From RDYZ01 sp964518905 (GTDB taxonomy: Bacteria; Cyanobacteriota; Cyanobacteriia; Cyanobacteriales; Geitlerinemataceae), in assembly GCA_964518905.1 (NCBI GenBank), contig CAZFJL010000022.1, forward strand, positions 7,823 through 71,822: a stretch of 64,000 bases of DNA, given 5' to 3'. Under the pieces are notes generated by a model. It searched no databases and had not been told where the DNA came from. It saw nothing but the letters and a program-made list of their open reading frames with translations. Positions 9,986-18,571 of the stretch are shown here, piece by piece. Every line of letters begins with the position of its first letter. The first letter of the stretch is position 1. The position numbers and the translations under genes were made by a program.

Positions 9986-10233
9986 GATGGCGTTCGCACG
10001 GCAAAGCGATGCAGGAGGACGGAACTAGCGCGATCGCTCGGATCACGCATTGTTTCGATCTACGGATCGTTTGGGATCGCGTCCGTATCATCCGTACCGA
10101 TCGTTGCGCTTCTTCAATTCTTGATCGTGATTCGAGCCAGAGGTTTAGTTTGTGGTTTACAGCCGTCGAATCGTTTCGATCGCGATCGCGACCGGCGCTA
10201 TACTCGCAGTCATGACCATTTCGCGCCGTTCCC

Positions 10234-11274
10234 ATGCCCTGCCTCACCCCTCCCGATCAACTCGATCGCCCGTCCCTACGCGATCGCCTCGCCGCTCCCC
10301 TGACGATCGGCAACCTCCCCGTTCATAGCCGCGTCCTCCAATCCCCCCTTTCCGGCGTCACTGATCTCGTTTTTCGTCGCCTCGTGCGTCGCTACGCCCC
10401 GGACTCGATGATGTACACCGAGATGGTACAAGCGTCGAGCCTGCGCCACCTGAAGGCGATCCCGACGATTATGGACGTCGATCCGGACGAGCGACCGATT
10501 AGCATTCAGCTTTTTGATTGTCGGCCTGATTTTCTGGGGGAGGCGGCGCGGATTGCGGTGGATCAGGGGGCGCAGACGATCGATATTAATATGGGCTGTC
10601 CGGTGAACAAGATCACGCGCAAGGGGGGCGGGTCGTCGCTGTTGCGGGAGCCGGAGGTGGCGGTGGCGATCGTGGAAGCGGTGGTCAATGCGGTGGATGT
10701 GCCGGTGACGGTGAAGACGCGGATCGGCTGGTCAAATGATGAAATTACGATCTTGGAGTTCGCGCGGCGGCTGGTGTCGGCGGGGGCGCAAATGCTGACG
10801 ATTCACGGGCGGACGCGGCTTCAGGGGTATACGGGCGCGGCGGATTGGGATTGGATTCGGCGGGTGGTGGAGGCGGTGGATGTGCCGGTGATCGCGAATG
10901 GGGATATTAATTCAGTGGAGGCGGCGGTGCGGTGTTTGGAGCGGACGGGGGCGGCGGGGGTGATGTGTTCGCGGGGGACGCTGGGTTATCCGTTTTTGGT
11001 GGGGGAGATCGATCGCTATCTCAAGACGGGGGAGCGTCTACCGGCGGCGACGCCGATCGAGCGGCTGCGTTGTGCGCGGGAGCATCTGATCGCGTTGGCG
11101 GACTATAAGGGCGAGAAGGGGATTCACCAGTCACGAAAGCATATGGCGTGGTATTGCAAGGGGTTTGCGGGAGCGAATGGGTTGCGCGATCGGCTGAGTC
11201 GGTTGGAGTCGGTGGCGGAGGGGTGCGCGATCATTGATGCGGCGATCGAGGGGTTGACGGTGGTGTCGTCTTAG
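10234..11274 (+). CDS. tRNA-dihydrouridine synthase
   Basis: FMN-dependent enzyme that reduces specific uridines in tRNA to dihydrouridine. The TIM-barrel motifs are in order: SPLSGVTDLVFRRL at the N-terminus, YTEMVQAS, the active-site segment DINMGCPVNKITRKGGGS with the catalytic Cys, then TVKTRIGW, IHGRTRLQGYTG and the FMN phosphate loop VIANGDI. The 346-residue length fits the DusA/B/C group, most like DusB. Its stop codon overlaps that of the convergent lectin-KAP gene in the shared tetranucleotide TTAG. The second half is very G-rich on the coding strand. Confidence 0.93.
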   Translation: MPCLTPPDQLDRPSLRDRLAAPLTIGNLPVHSRVLQSPLSGVTDLVFRRLVRRYAPDSMMYTEMVQASSLRHLKAIPTIMDVDPDERPISIQLFDCRPDFLGEAARIAVDQGAQTIDINMGCPVNKITRKGGGSSLLREPEVAVAIVEAVVNAVDVPVTVKTRIGWSNDEITILEFARRLVSAGAQMLTIHGRTRLQGYTGAADWDWIRRVVEAVDVPVIANGDINSVEAAVRCLERTGAAGVMCSRGTLGYPFLVGEIDRYLKTGERLPAATPIERLRCAREHLIALADYKGEKGIHQSRKHMAWYCKGFAGANGLRDRLSRLESVAEGCAIIDAAIEGLTVVSS

Positions 11275-14200
11275 TCGGTGGGATCTGTAGATCGAGGTGT
11301 CGGGGTTGGGTCGTAATCGGTGGGTTCGTAATCGGTGGGGTCGTAGCCGATGTCGCCGACGAAGCAGAATGACAGCATTAGCTCGAAGGTTTGCCGATCA
11401 ATGCTGAGTTCGATGGATTTGGGGTCGCTGGATTTGGGGTCGTTGGATTTGGGGCGGATCATGCGGTGAATATCGCTGTGGAAGCGTCGCCATTCTCGTG
11501 CGGCGTAGGAGTCGCGGTTGTAGACATCGTGGAGTTGCTTATCGAGCAATTCGTTGAGTTCGATCGCCAGACGTGGGTTGTCTTTGTCGGTGCAATCGAC
11601 GTATTGTTCGTTTTCTTCTTCGAGTAGCACATCGATTTCCTCGAACAGGCTTCGCATAAATTCGGGATAGCGCCCGGATAGCGCGAGGAATGACATCACG
11701 GTGCGTTTGTCCTGGTGGGTGAGGGGTCGATTGCTGGAGTCGTTTTGTTTACGGGTTTGCCAAATGATTTGCAAGATCTTGTAGATGTTGATCAGGCGTT
11801 TGGCGGTGCGGGGCGTGATATCGACGTGTTTGCAGGAATCGACCAGGATTTGAAATTCGATCGCGTCGAGTTTGATCGTTTGGGTGATGGTTTCGAGGGC
11901 GTTGAGGATGGGCTGTGGCGTCGGCGGGGTTTGCGGTTCTGGGGCGATCGATTGGCTCGGGTCGAGTTCGATCGTCTCGGTAATAGTTTCGAGGGCGTCA
12001 CTATTTTTAGTGGGTGTCGGCAGTTCGGCCACCGGTTCGATGATCGCTTCGGGCATCTTGTCGAGGGTTGCTTTATCTATGGGTTGCTCGGGGTCTGGGT
12101 GATTGCTGCGATCTATGGTGTCACTGTCGATCGCGCTGCTTTTCGGTTTGGAAGTGAGGGGCGCTGGCGGACTAACGGTGAAGTTAGAGTTAGGCCGGGG
12201 GCGAGACTCTAACTCGGAAGTGACTTTTGGCGGTGTAACTTTTGTCTGAGATCGCAGATAGTCTTCGACGGCGCGGGGTGAAATCGATCGCATCCGGTAG
12301 GGGATTTGGATGATTTTTTCTAGGTAGTCGATGCCGGAGGGTTTGCCGCGACGTTTTAGGACGCCTTGATAGACCTGTTCGAGGGCGCGGGCAATGTAGC
12401 GATCGTCGATCGCCAGCACCACAATAAATAGTGGCGTTTTGAGCAAAAGCTGGACGGCTTCGAGGACGGCGACGACGCGATCGGGCGGGCAGCGATCGAG
12501 GTCGTCGATGTAGAGCACGACGCGGGCGGGGCCTCGGGGAAAGATGTCTTTGAGGCGTTCTCGGTTGGTGTCGTTGGGGGTGAAGCGCTGGGAGAGGTCT
12601 TCGAGGTCGCGGCGGACTTGCTGCATCAGGCCGAGGTTTTTGCCGTAGGTGTCGGCGGTGAGGCGGGCGTTGACGAAATCGACGAGGGAGCTATGGTTGG
12701 CGGTGAATCCGGCGCGGTCTTGCTGTTCTTTGAGTTCGAGCCGCAGGGTTGCGAGTTTGGCGTTGAGTTCTTGGCCTGCTTGGGCTTGTCGGCTGGTGTT
12801 GTCGAAGAGTTTGTCGGGGTCGAGGGTGATGGCGCTGCGTTCTTCTTTGACGGCGTTGATGTAGCCGGTGAGTTTGGGGAAGAGGGCGATCGCGAAACTG
12901 GCAAGGCCAAGATCGCGGAGGAGGCGAACGACGGGATGTTGATCGATCCAAGTCCAGGCATCGGTAAGCGCGTCGCTCAGGGTTGTGACGAGGGTGGCGA
13001 TCGCGTCGGTTTGCTGCGAGAGGAGGGTGGCGGCGACGAAGAGGACGATCGCGAGGAAGCCCAGCGGGGTTTTGATGGTGTTGCCGATCGCTTGGCGCAG
13101 CAGTTTGCCGATGTTGCCGGTGGCGGAGAGTTGATCGATCTTCTCTGGGTCGAGTTTGGCGGCGGTGGCGAGTACCTGAACGATCGGCTTGAAGAGGGCG
13201 ATGCGTTTGCGGCGATCGCTTTCGGTTCTCAGGAGTTTTTGCAGTTGGATTTCGGCTTCGTCGCGCTGCTGTTTGATGTCTTGGAGTTTTTGTTGTTCGT
13301 CGTGCTGGAGTTCGTCGAGGGTTTGCCAGAGGTCGCGATAGCCGGTTTTTTCGTCAAACTGGGTGAAGGGTTTGCCGCGTTTGTCGAGTTCTGCGCGGAT
13401 TTTTTGGGTGCGTTTGGCGGGGTCGAGTTCGTAGAGGATCGACCAAAAGGGGTTGCTTTCCCGGAAGATGGCGGTTTCTTGGGGGGTGGTTCGTTGTCCG
13501 GGTGTGCTGCTGGCGCGGTTTTGCGGTTGTTTTGGGCGATCGGGATCGAGAAACTCGTTGATTTTGTCAGACCAGTGCGTTTGAGTATCTTTTAAGCGTT
13601 TGGGAAATCCGAAAATGAGTAGGTATAAAACGCGCTCAATGACTATTTCGAGGCGGTTTAGTTCTTTCTTGCCAGAGGGGATTTCGTCAAGCCAGTAGTA
13701 TGGAGATTGAGTTGATAAGTATTTTTCTAATGACTCACGAATATTTTCACGTTTAATCAGTAAAGAGGCTACGTAGCGTGACAGCGAAATCACGCAAAAG
13801 CTAAAAAATCCCACAACATGCCAAATCGGCTGAACGATCGCCAAATCCCCAACCCGCCCGACCTTCAGCATGAAATGTTGGATGGGTCGCAAGATTTGCG
13901 CCTGAAACCACGCCCGCAGACGATCGAGAGGCTGATAGATCAAGCGATCGATCGCGCGTTGCTCCGAGGCATTGGTTGGAGCGATTTGTTTCTTGCGATC
14001 GACATTTTTCTTGTCTGATTTTTCTGGATTTGCAAACAGCTCCACTAGCCGACGTTCGAGGCCGATCTGCCGGTTTAGCTCATAAAAAATCTCCTGCATC
14101 AAGCTCGCCCAGAGGTCATCTTTGGCATAAGTCCAGGCGTTGAAGGTGATGCAGTAGATATGGCCGACGTAGGGCGCGGCCACCTCTGGTTTAAAGGGGT

Positions 14201-15617
14201 CGCCCCATGCCTGAACATCGTTGTCGATTTTTTGGGCGCGAATCGCGTTGATTTGTTGCTGGATTAAATGCATCCCAAAGGATTTGCCGCTGCCCCAACT
14301 GCCCAGCAGCCCGATCGCCAGCGGCGGCTCGACGCTACGCAACATCAGCACCTCGGCCAGCGCCTCGATTTCGTCGCGAATCCCGAGGCTGTCGTTACCC
14401 ACGGCGCGATCGCCCCGGACGCCCTGGGGGATTTGGCGCTGATTTTGCAGCGACAGATAGGCCACGGGCTTGTAAACCCACGCCGCTCCCCACACGGGCA
14501 GATTGAGCCACAGCCGCACCGTACCGTCTTTCCCACCGCTGACAATGGCGTCGCCGCTCGGGCTGAATCCCACCGAATAAACCCAGCCATCATGGCCGGA
14601 GCAGGGCGGTGCGAGGGACTGGCCGTCTCGGCTCCACAGCCGCACCGTACCGTCATCCCCACCGCTGACAATGNNNNNNNNNNNNNNNNNNNNNNNNNNN
14701 NNNNNNNNNNNNNNNNNNNNNNNNNNNNNNNNNNNNNNNNNNNNNNNNNNNNNNNNNNNNNNNNNNNNNNNNNCATGGCCGGAGCAGGGCGGTGCGAGGG
14801 GCTGGCCGTCTCGGCTCCACAGCCGCACCGTACCGTCATCCCCACCGCTGACAATGGCGTCGCCGCTCGGGCTGAATCCCACCGAAAAAACCCTGCCATC
14901 ATGGCCGGAGCAGGGCGGTGCGAGGGGCTGGCCGTCTCGGCTCCACAGCCGCACTGTACGGTCTTCCCCACCGCTGACAATGGCGTCGCCGCTCGGGCTG
15001 AACCCCACCGAATAAACCTCGCCATCATTGCCGGAGAAGGGCTTGCCGATCGCCTTGCCGGTCAGCAGGTCGTAGCGATAGAGCTTGCCATACAAGCAGC
15101 CCGCCACCACCGATCGCCCATCCGGCGCGATCGCCGTCGCCTGCACTACACTCCCCAACGTGGCAAACACCGGATCTTCCGCCGGTTCCGCCTCTGGCTC
15201 CTCCCCCGCCGCCAGCCGCCGCCCCCGAAACCCGATCGGCTCTTCCCCCGCATAGGTCACCGTCCCCGCCAACTGCTGCCATGCCATAGATGCCACCACC
15301 TCGATCGCCGTGGCCCGCTGCTCCTCGCGATCGCCCAACACCCAGACCCCGCCCTCATGCCACGGCGCATCCTCCCCGCCCCACTGATTTTCCACCGCGT
15401 AGCGATTCCCCTCCGATCGCACCGCCCGAAAGCCGATCGGTCCCTCGCCCGCATAGGTCATCGTCCCGACAAGCTGCCCATCATCACCCGCATCGCTGGC
15501 CCGCGCCGCGATCGCCACCACATCCTGATCCTCGCGTCCGCCAATCTCCCAAATCCCGCCATCCTGCCAGGACGCCGAATCCCCACCCGATTGATACTCA
15601 ACTTGATAACGTGCCAT
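11271..15617 (-). CDS. OAA-type lectin - WD40 - KAP P-loop NTPase fusion (assembly gap inside)
   Basis: A giant protein of 1,448 residues as read through the gap. Residues 1-132 are two repeats with the hallmark sequence of Oscillatoria agardhii agglutinin lectins (NQWGGEDAPWHEGGVW, GTVTYAGEEPIGFRG), which bind high-mannose glycans. Residues about 150-375 are WD40 repeats of 42 residues, nearly identical to each other and interrupted by 100 Ns. From about residue 400 follows a KAP-family NTPase: Walker A GSWGSGKS near 440, candidate membrane helices near 605, 855 and 910 within the insert, and Walker B YIDDLDRCPPDR near 1030. A proline-rich linker and a helical C-terminal region end in degenerate PTDY repeats. 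KAP proteins (Kidins220, the phage-exclusion protein PifA) are membrane-associated with the NTPase in the cytoplasm. No signal peptide precedes the lectin. Function is not established; cell-surface sensing or antiphage defence is inferred. Confidence 0.88.
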   Translation of the reverse strand: MARYQVEYQSGGDSASWQDGGIWEIGGREDQDVVAIAARASDAGDDGQLVGTMTYAGEGPIGFRAVRSEGNRYAVENQWGGEDAPWHEGGVWVLGDREEQRATAIEVVASMAWQQLAGTVTYAGEEPIGFRGRRLAAGEEPEAEPAEDPVFATLGSVVQATAIAPDGRSVVAGCLYGKLYRYDLLTGKAIGKPFSGNDGEVYSVGFSPSGDAIVSGGEDRTVRLWSRDGQPLAPPCSGHDGRVFSVGFSPSGDAIVSGGDDGTVRLWSRDGQPLAPPCSGHXXXXXXXXXXXXXXXXXXXXXXXXXXXXXXXXXXIVSGGDDGTVRLWSRDGQSLAPPCSGHDGWVYSVGFSPSGDAIVSGGKDGTVRLWLNLPVWGAAWVYKPVAYLSLQNQRQIPQGVRGDRAVGNDSLGIRDEIEALAEVLMLRSVEPPLAIGLLGSWGSGKSFGMHLIQQQINAIRAQKIDNDVQAWGDPFKPEVAAPYVGHIYCITFNAWTYAKDDLWASLMQEIFYELNRQIGLERRLVELFANPEKSDKKNVDRKKQIAPTNASEQRAIDRLIYQPLDRLRAWFQAQILRPIQHFMLKVGRVGDLAIVQPIWHVVGFFSFCVISLSRYVASLLIKRENIRESLEKYLSTQSPYYWLDEIPSGKKELNRLEIVIERVLYLLIFGFPKRLKDTQTHWSDKINEFLDPDRPKQPQNRASSTPGQRTTPQETAIFRESNPFWSILYELDPAKRTQKIRAELDKRGKPFTQFDEKTGYRDLWQTLDELQHDEQQKLQDIKQQRDEAEIQLQKLLRTESDRRKRIALFKPIVQVLATAAKLDPEKIDQLSATGNIGKLLRQAIGNTIKTPLGFLAIVLFVAATLLSQQTDAIATLVTTLSDALTDAWTWIDQHPVVRLLRDLGLASFAIALFPKLTGYINAVKEERSAITLDPDKLFDNTSRQAQAGQELNAKLATLRLELKEQQDRAGFTANHSSLVDFVNARLTADTYGKNLGLMQQVRRDLEDLSQRFTPNDTNRERLKDIFPRGPARVVLYIDDLDRCPPDRVVAVLEAVQLLLKTPLFIVVLAIDDRYIARALEQVYQGVLKRRGKPSGIDYLEKIIQIPYRMRSISPRAVEDYLRSQTKVTPPKVTSELESRPRPNSNFTVSPPAPLTSKPKSSAIDSDTIDRSNHPDPEQPIDKATLDKMPEAIIEPVAELPTPTKNSDALETITETIELDPSQSIAPEPQTPPTPQPILNALETITQTIKLDAIEFQILVDSCKHVDITPRTAKRLINIYKILQIIWQTRKQNDSSNRPLTHQDKRTVMSFLALSGRYPEFMRSLFEEIDVLLEEENEQYVDCTDKDNPRLAIELNELLDKQLHDVYNRDSYAAREWRRFHSDIHRMIRPKSNDPKSSDPKSIELSIDRQTFELMLSFCFVGDIGYDPTDYEPTDYDPTPTPRSTDPTD
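14490..15020 (-). repeat. Tandem 126-bp WD40-coding repeats
   Basis: Nearly identical 126-bp units each encode a 42-residue WD40 blade (IVSGG-DDGTVRLWSRDGQ...GFSPSGDA). At least three full or partial units are visible on the two sides of the gap, differing at only a few bases, which points to recent duplication or gene conversion. The true copy number cannot be read here. Confidence 0.9.
14674..14773. other. Assembly gap of exactly 100 N
   Basis: A run of 100 undetermined bases inside the WD40 tandem repeats. The flanking repeat phase predicts 43 missing bases plus a multiple of 126, not 100, so the number is a placeholder. Because 100 and 43 differ by a multiple of three, the reading frame happens to stay open across it. 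Confidence 0.97.
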
Positions 15618-15675
15618 GAAGATGCTGATGGTTGCGACGATGGACAGAGCAAAGCGGGGCTATTGTTTGAGCGAT

Positions 15676-17310
15676 CTACCAGTCCTCGTCGTCGAGATAC
15701 TGCTCCGGCGCTTTCCCCTGCGAGCCAATTTGCTCAACATTCGGCTCCCGCATTGTGGCCTCATCGATCGGCTCGATCGACTCCAGCAACAGATCGAAAT
15801 GCCAATTATCGCCAAAATCAAAATTGAAATCGATCTGCATTCCCGGCGCGATCGGCAAATCTCCCACACGCACTTCATACGCCTTCGCGACCCCAAACTC
15901 CGCATACTCATGCACCACGGAAACCGGACAACCGCTATGACTTAAAAAATTAAAGGCGTAGAGATGATCAATATCCTCAAACTCGAACGCCTCTAAAATG
16001 ATGCTTGCCACACCCTCCAGCGTCCAGACACCTGGAATCGCTAGCCGCCGCCACGCTTTCCCCACCGCGACTTTAAAGACAAAAATATTCGGGTTGAATT
16101 CCGGTATCGCCAACGTCAGAGTTTGCGATAAATTCGGCACAAACTCGCGAAAGCTGTCGTAGTACAAATCGAGGTCTGCCAATAGTTCAGACTCTCCACC
16201 GATCGTCAACCGGCGACGGATCGCCGCAAAATCGGCTTGATTTTCCTCGACCGCTTTCATCAATAGAGACTGCATCACCTCCACACGCTCCGGGTTGTCC
16301 TGCATGAGCGCCTGAAGCGACGCGAGAAGCGCCGCTTCATCGACATCTTCCGAACCACCGTCCGTATTCTCGATCTGGGCTTCCACCATGCCCTGAAGCT
16401 GTTCGAGCAACTGATATTCCTCCGAATCAGGCGTGAAGGGAACCGAAGACGAGGTTAAGGGGGATTCGTCTGGCCGTGGGTCATGGAAAGGATCATGGAA
16501 TGAGAGCATCTTCCACCGGGCTTCGGGCGGATACATGGTTTCGAGCGCGGTGAGTATGGCCTCCCCCCACTCCGTCAAGGCAATGGAACCTATGCTCCAG
16601 GCTCGACCGGGCGAAGGCTCGACGGTTTCCAGGTGAACCAGACCAAACCCATCCAACAGCGCCAGATTGTAGAGCGCGGGAAAGTAATCGAACCGTTGCT
16701 TCTGATTGCGTGGCTCGCAGTCAATTACCTGTAGCGGCTGCGGGTCTTGCTTGAGCTGCTGAAATAGATCGAGGCAGCGCTGGATAGCATAGAGGCCACG
16801 ATCGCCCAAAGCATCCGGGTTTGCGTGATGCATCCAGACCGCCAACAGCGTAAAGTACTGCTCCTCAGCGCAGAGACTCGTCCAGGCTTGGAGTTGATCG
16901 GGCGGGGCGAACAGGCAATTTTTGCGCTTCGTATTCGGCAGCGCAAAGCCCATTGAGCGGGCTATCCAAAACAGCCCGATCGCGTAGGCGTAGTGTTTCT
17001 GATTGGGGCGCTTGAGGCTCAGGCGTGTGGGACGCGAGAGAGACTCGTTAAACTCGCGTAGGAATTTGAGCGCGGGAAGCTGCGATCGTTCTGTAATCGG
17101 GATGCCATCCGATCCGAGGCATTCCAGAAGCACCTGAAAATCGCGCAAAATCGGCCCCGGAGTCGTGTCATTAAATGTCTGTTGCGATAGCCGCTTCCCC
17201 ATCGCGGGGTCGAACTGGGATACATCGATCGGGGTGGGAAGTTGAGGAACAAACATAAGACAGTCGCTAGATAGATGATGCAGCGTGCTGCACTGACAAA
17301 GCAAAGGCAA
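15676..17310 (-). CDS. Plasmid pRiA4b ORF-3-like domain protein
   Basis: The C-terminal third (about residues 370-530) matches the pRiA4b ORF-3-like family: LAIPEFNPNIFVFKVAV, a hydrophobic core around DHLYAFNFLS, and the signature FDFGDNWHFDLLLE. The first 350 residues are a less familiar region, probably alpha-helical and acidic in its second half. An internal ATG at 17256 (MFVPQLP) may be the real start, since the 18 residues before it look unstructured. The gene ends 58 bp before the lectin-WD40-KAP gene on the same strand, so the two may be cotranscribed. Members of this family often lie on plasmids or mobile elements; the biochemical role is unknown. Confidence 0.8.
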   Translation of the reverse strand: MPLLCQCSTLHHLSSDCLMFVPQLPTPIDVSQFDPAMGKRLSQQTFNDTTPGPILRDFQVLLECLGSDGIPITERSQLPALKFLREFNESLSRPTRLSLKRPNQKHYAYAIGLFWIARSMGFALPNTKRKNCLFAPPDQLQAWTSLCAEEQYFTLLAVWMHHANPDALGDRGLYAIQRCLDLFQQLKQDPQPLQVIDCEPRNQKQRFDYFPALYNLALLDGFGLVHLETVEPSPGRAWSIGSIALTEWGEAILTALETMYPPEARWKMLSFHDPFHDPRPDESPLTSSSVPFTPDSEEYQLLEQLQGMVEAQIENTDGGSEDVDEAALLASLQALMQDNPERVEVMQSLLMKAVEENQADFAAIRRRLTIGGESELLADLDLYYDSFREFVPNLSQTLTLAIPEFNPNIFVFKVAVGKAWRRLAIPGVWTLEGVASIILEAFEFEDIDHLYAFNFLSHSGCPVSVVHEYAEFGVAKAYEVRVGDLPIAPGMQIDFNFDFGDNWHFDLLLESIEPIDEATMREPNVEQIGSQGKAPEQYLDDEDW

Positions 17311-17452
17311 ACTAAAGACAGGCCAATGATAAATCGGGGGGTACGATGTCGCACGCTAATGGTTTGTCATTTTTACTAGGATAGAGCAGGGCGATCGCCC
17401 CGTCCCGACGGGGAAATGTCATCCAGCCCATTCAGTCCTTTCAGTCGAAACC

Positions 17453-18556
17453 GTGCGCCGTAACTTCCGCTTTGCCATCATCAGCGATCCCCACGTCGCG
17501 CTCCCCCACACGATTTGGGATCACCCCAAACGTTTTCATCTCGTCGAAGTCGCCATCCCCGCCCTCGACCAAATCTTCGCGCACCTCGCCAGCCTCGATC
17601 TCGACTTTTTGCTCATACCCGGCGACCTCGTCCAACACGGCGAACGCGATAACCATACCTGGCTCGGTCAGCGCCTCGCCCAACTGCCCTACCCCAGCTT
17701 CGTCATCCCCGGCAACCACGACATCCCCTACGCGATCGCCACCGAAACCGCGATCGCCCCCGACGAATTCCCCAGCTTTTACCGCGCCAGCGGCTACCGC
17801 GACACCGATCGGCTCTACTACACCGCCGAACCCGTCCCCGGCCTACACCTGATCGCCCTGAATTCCAATATTTTCGACGCCGACGGCATCCAGCAAGGCG
17901 CGATCGACGACGCGCAACTAAGCTGGCTCGAAATCGAGCTAGAGAAACGACGGGGCGATCGCATCTTCGCAATGGTGCATCACAACACGATCGAACACGT
18001 CCCGCAACAGTCCCGCACCGAAATGGGACGCCGCTACATGCTCGACAACGCGATCGCCCTGCAAAAGATGCTCGAAACCGCCGGTGTTCCCGTGGTGTTC
18101 ACCGGCCACTTACATATTCAGGACATCGCCGCCACCGATCGCCTGCTCGACATCACCACCGGCTCCCTCGTCAGCTACCCCCACCCCTACCGCATCCTCG
18201 AATACGACACCGATCGCCACGGCCAAGCATGGCTCAATATCGCATCCCACCGCATCGAACGCGCCCACCATTGGGACGACCTCGGCCAGTTTTCCCGCGA
18301 ATGGATGGGCGATCGGAGCCGCCCGTTTATGCTGCGCCTGCTGATGGACGCGCCGCTGAATTTATCGCTGGAGGCCGCCGAGACGCTGCTACCGGCGTTG
18401 CGCTACTTTTGGGCCGACATCGCCCAGGGTGACACCCAGTTTGATTTTGCCCACTTTCCGCCCCAAGCCCAGCGCTTTTTTGAAGCCTTCAGCGCCCGCA
18501 CCTTCGATCGCGTCCCCAGCTTCATCGACAACCACGCCACCCTCAAACTCGGATAA
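17453..18556 (+). CDS. Calcineurin-like metallophosphoesterase
   Basis: The binuclear-metal phosphoesterase motifs appear in order: SDPHVALPH near the N-terminus (D-x-H), LIPGDLVQHGE (GDxxxxG), VIPGNHDIP (GNHD), VHHN and the final TGHLHIQD (GHxH). Start is a GTG. It resembles the CpdA/Icc-like 3',5'-cyclic nucleotide phosphodiesterase branch, but the substrate cannot be told from sequence. The roughly 100 C-terminal residues after the catalytic fold are helical and of unknown role. It is convergent with the DUF445 gene, 15 bp apart. Confidence 0.9.
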   Translation: MRRNFRFAIISDPHVALPHTIWDHPKRFHLVEVAIPALDQIFAHLASLDLDFLLIPGDLVQHGERDNHTWLGQRLAQLPYPSFVIPGNHDIPYAIATETAIAPDEFPSFYRASGYRDTDRLYYTAEPVPGLHLIALNSNIFDADGIQQGAIDDAQLSWLEIELEKRRGDRIFAMVHHNTIEHVPQQSRTEMGRRYMLDNAIALQKMLETAGVPVVFTGHLHIQDIAATDRLLDITTGSLVSYPHPYRILEYDTDRHGQAWLNIASHRIERAHHWDDLGQFSREWMGDRSRPFMLRLLMDAPLNLSLEAAETLLPALRYFWADIAQGDTQFDFAHFPPQAQRFFEAFSARTFDRVPSFIDNHATLKLG

Positions 18557-18571
18557 AGCACGATAAGGCCA

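Noticed and set aside
12618..13595. Long open frame (325 codons) on the + strand opposite the KAP gene
   Set aside because: Its sequence is a low-complexity Gly/Glu/Val/Phe-rich shadow of the real minus-strand frame, which has clear KAP motifs.
14268..15827. 519-codon + strand frame through the WD40 repeats
   Set aside because: A shadow of the WD40 repeats in antisense; repeats keep any phase open. No ribosome binding site or known motifs.
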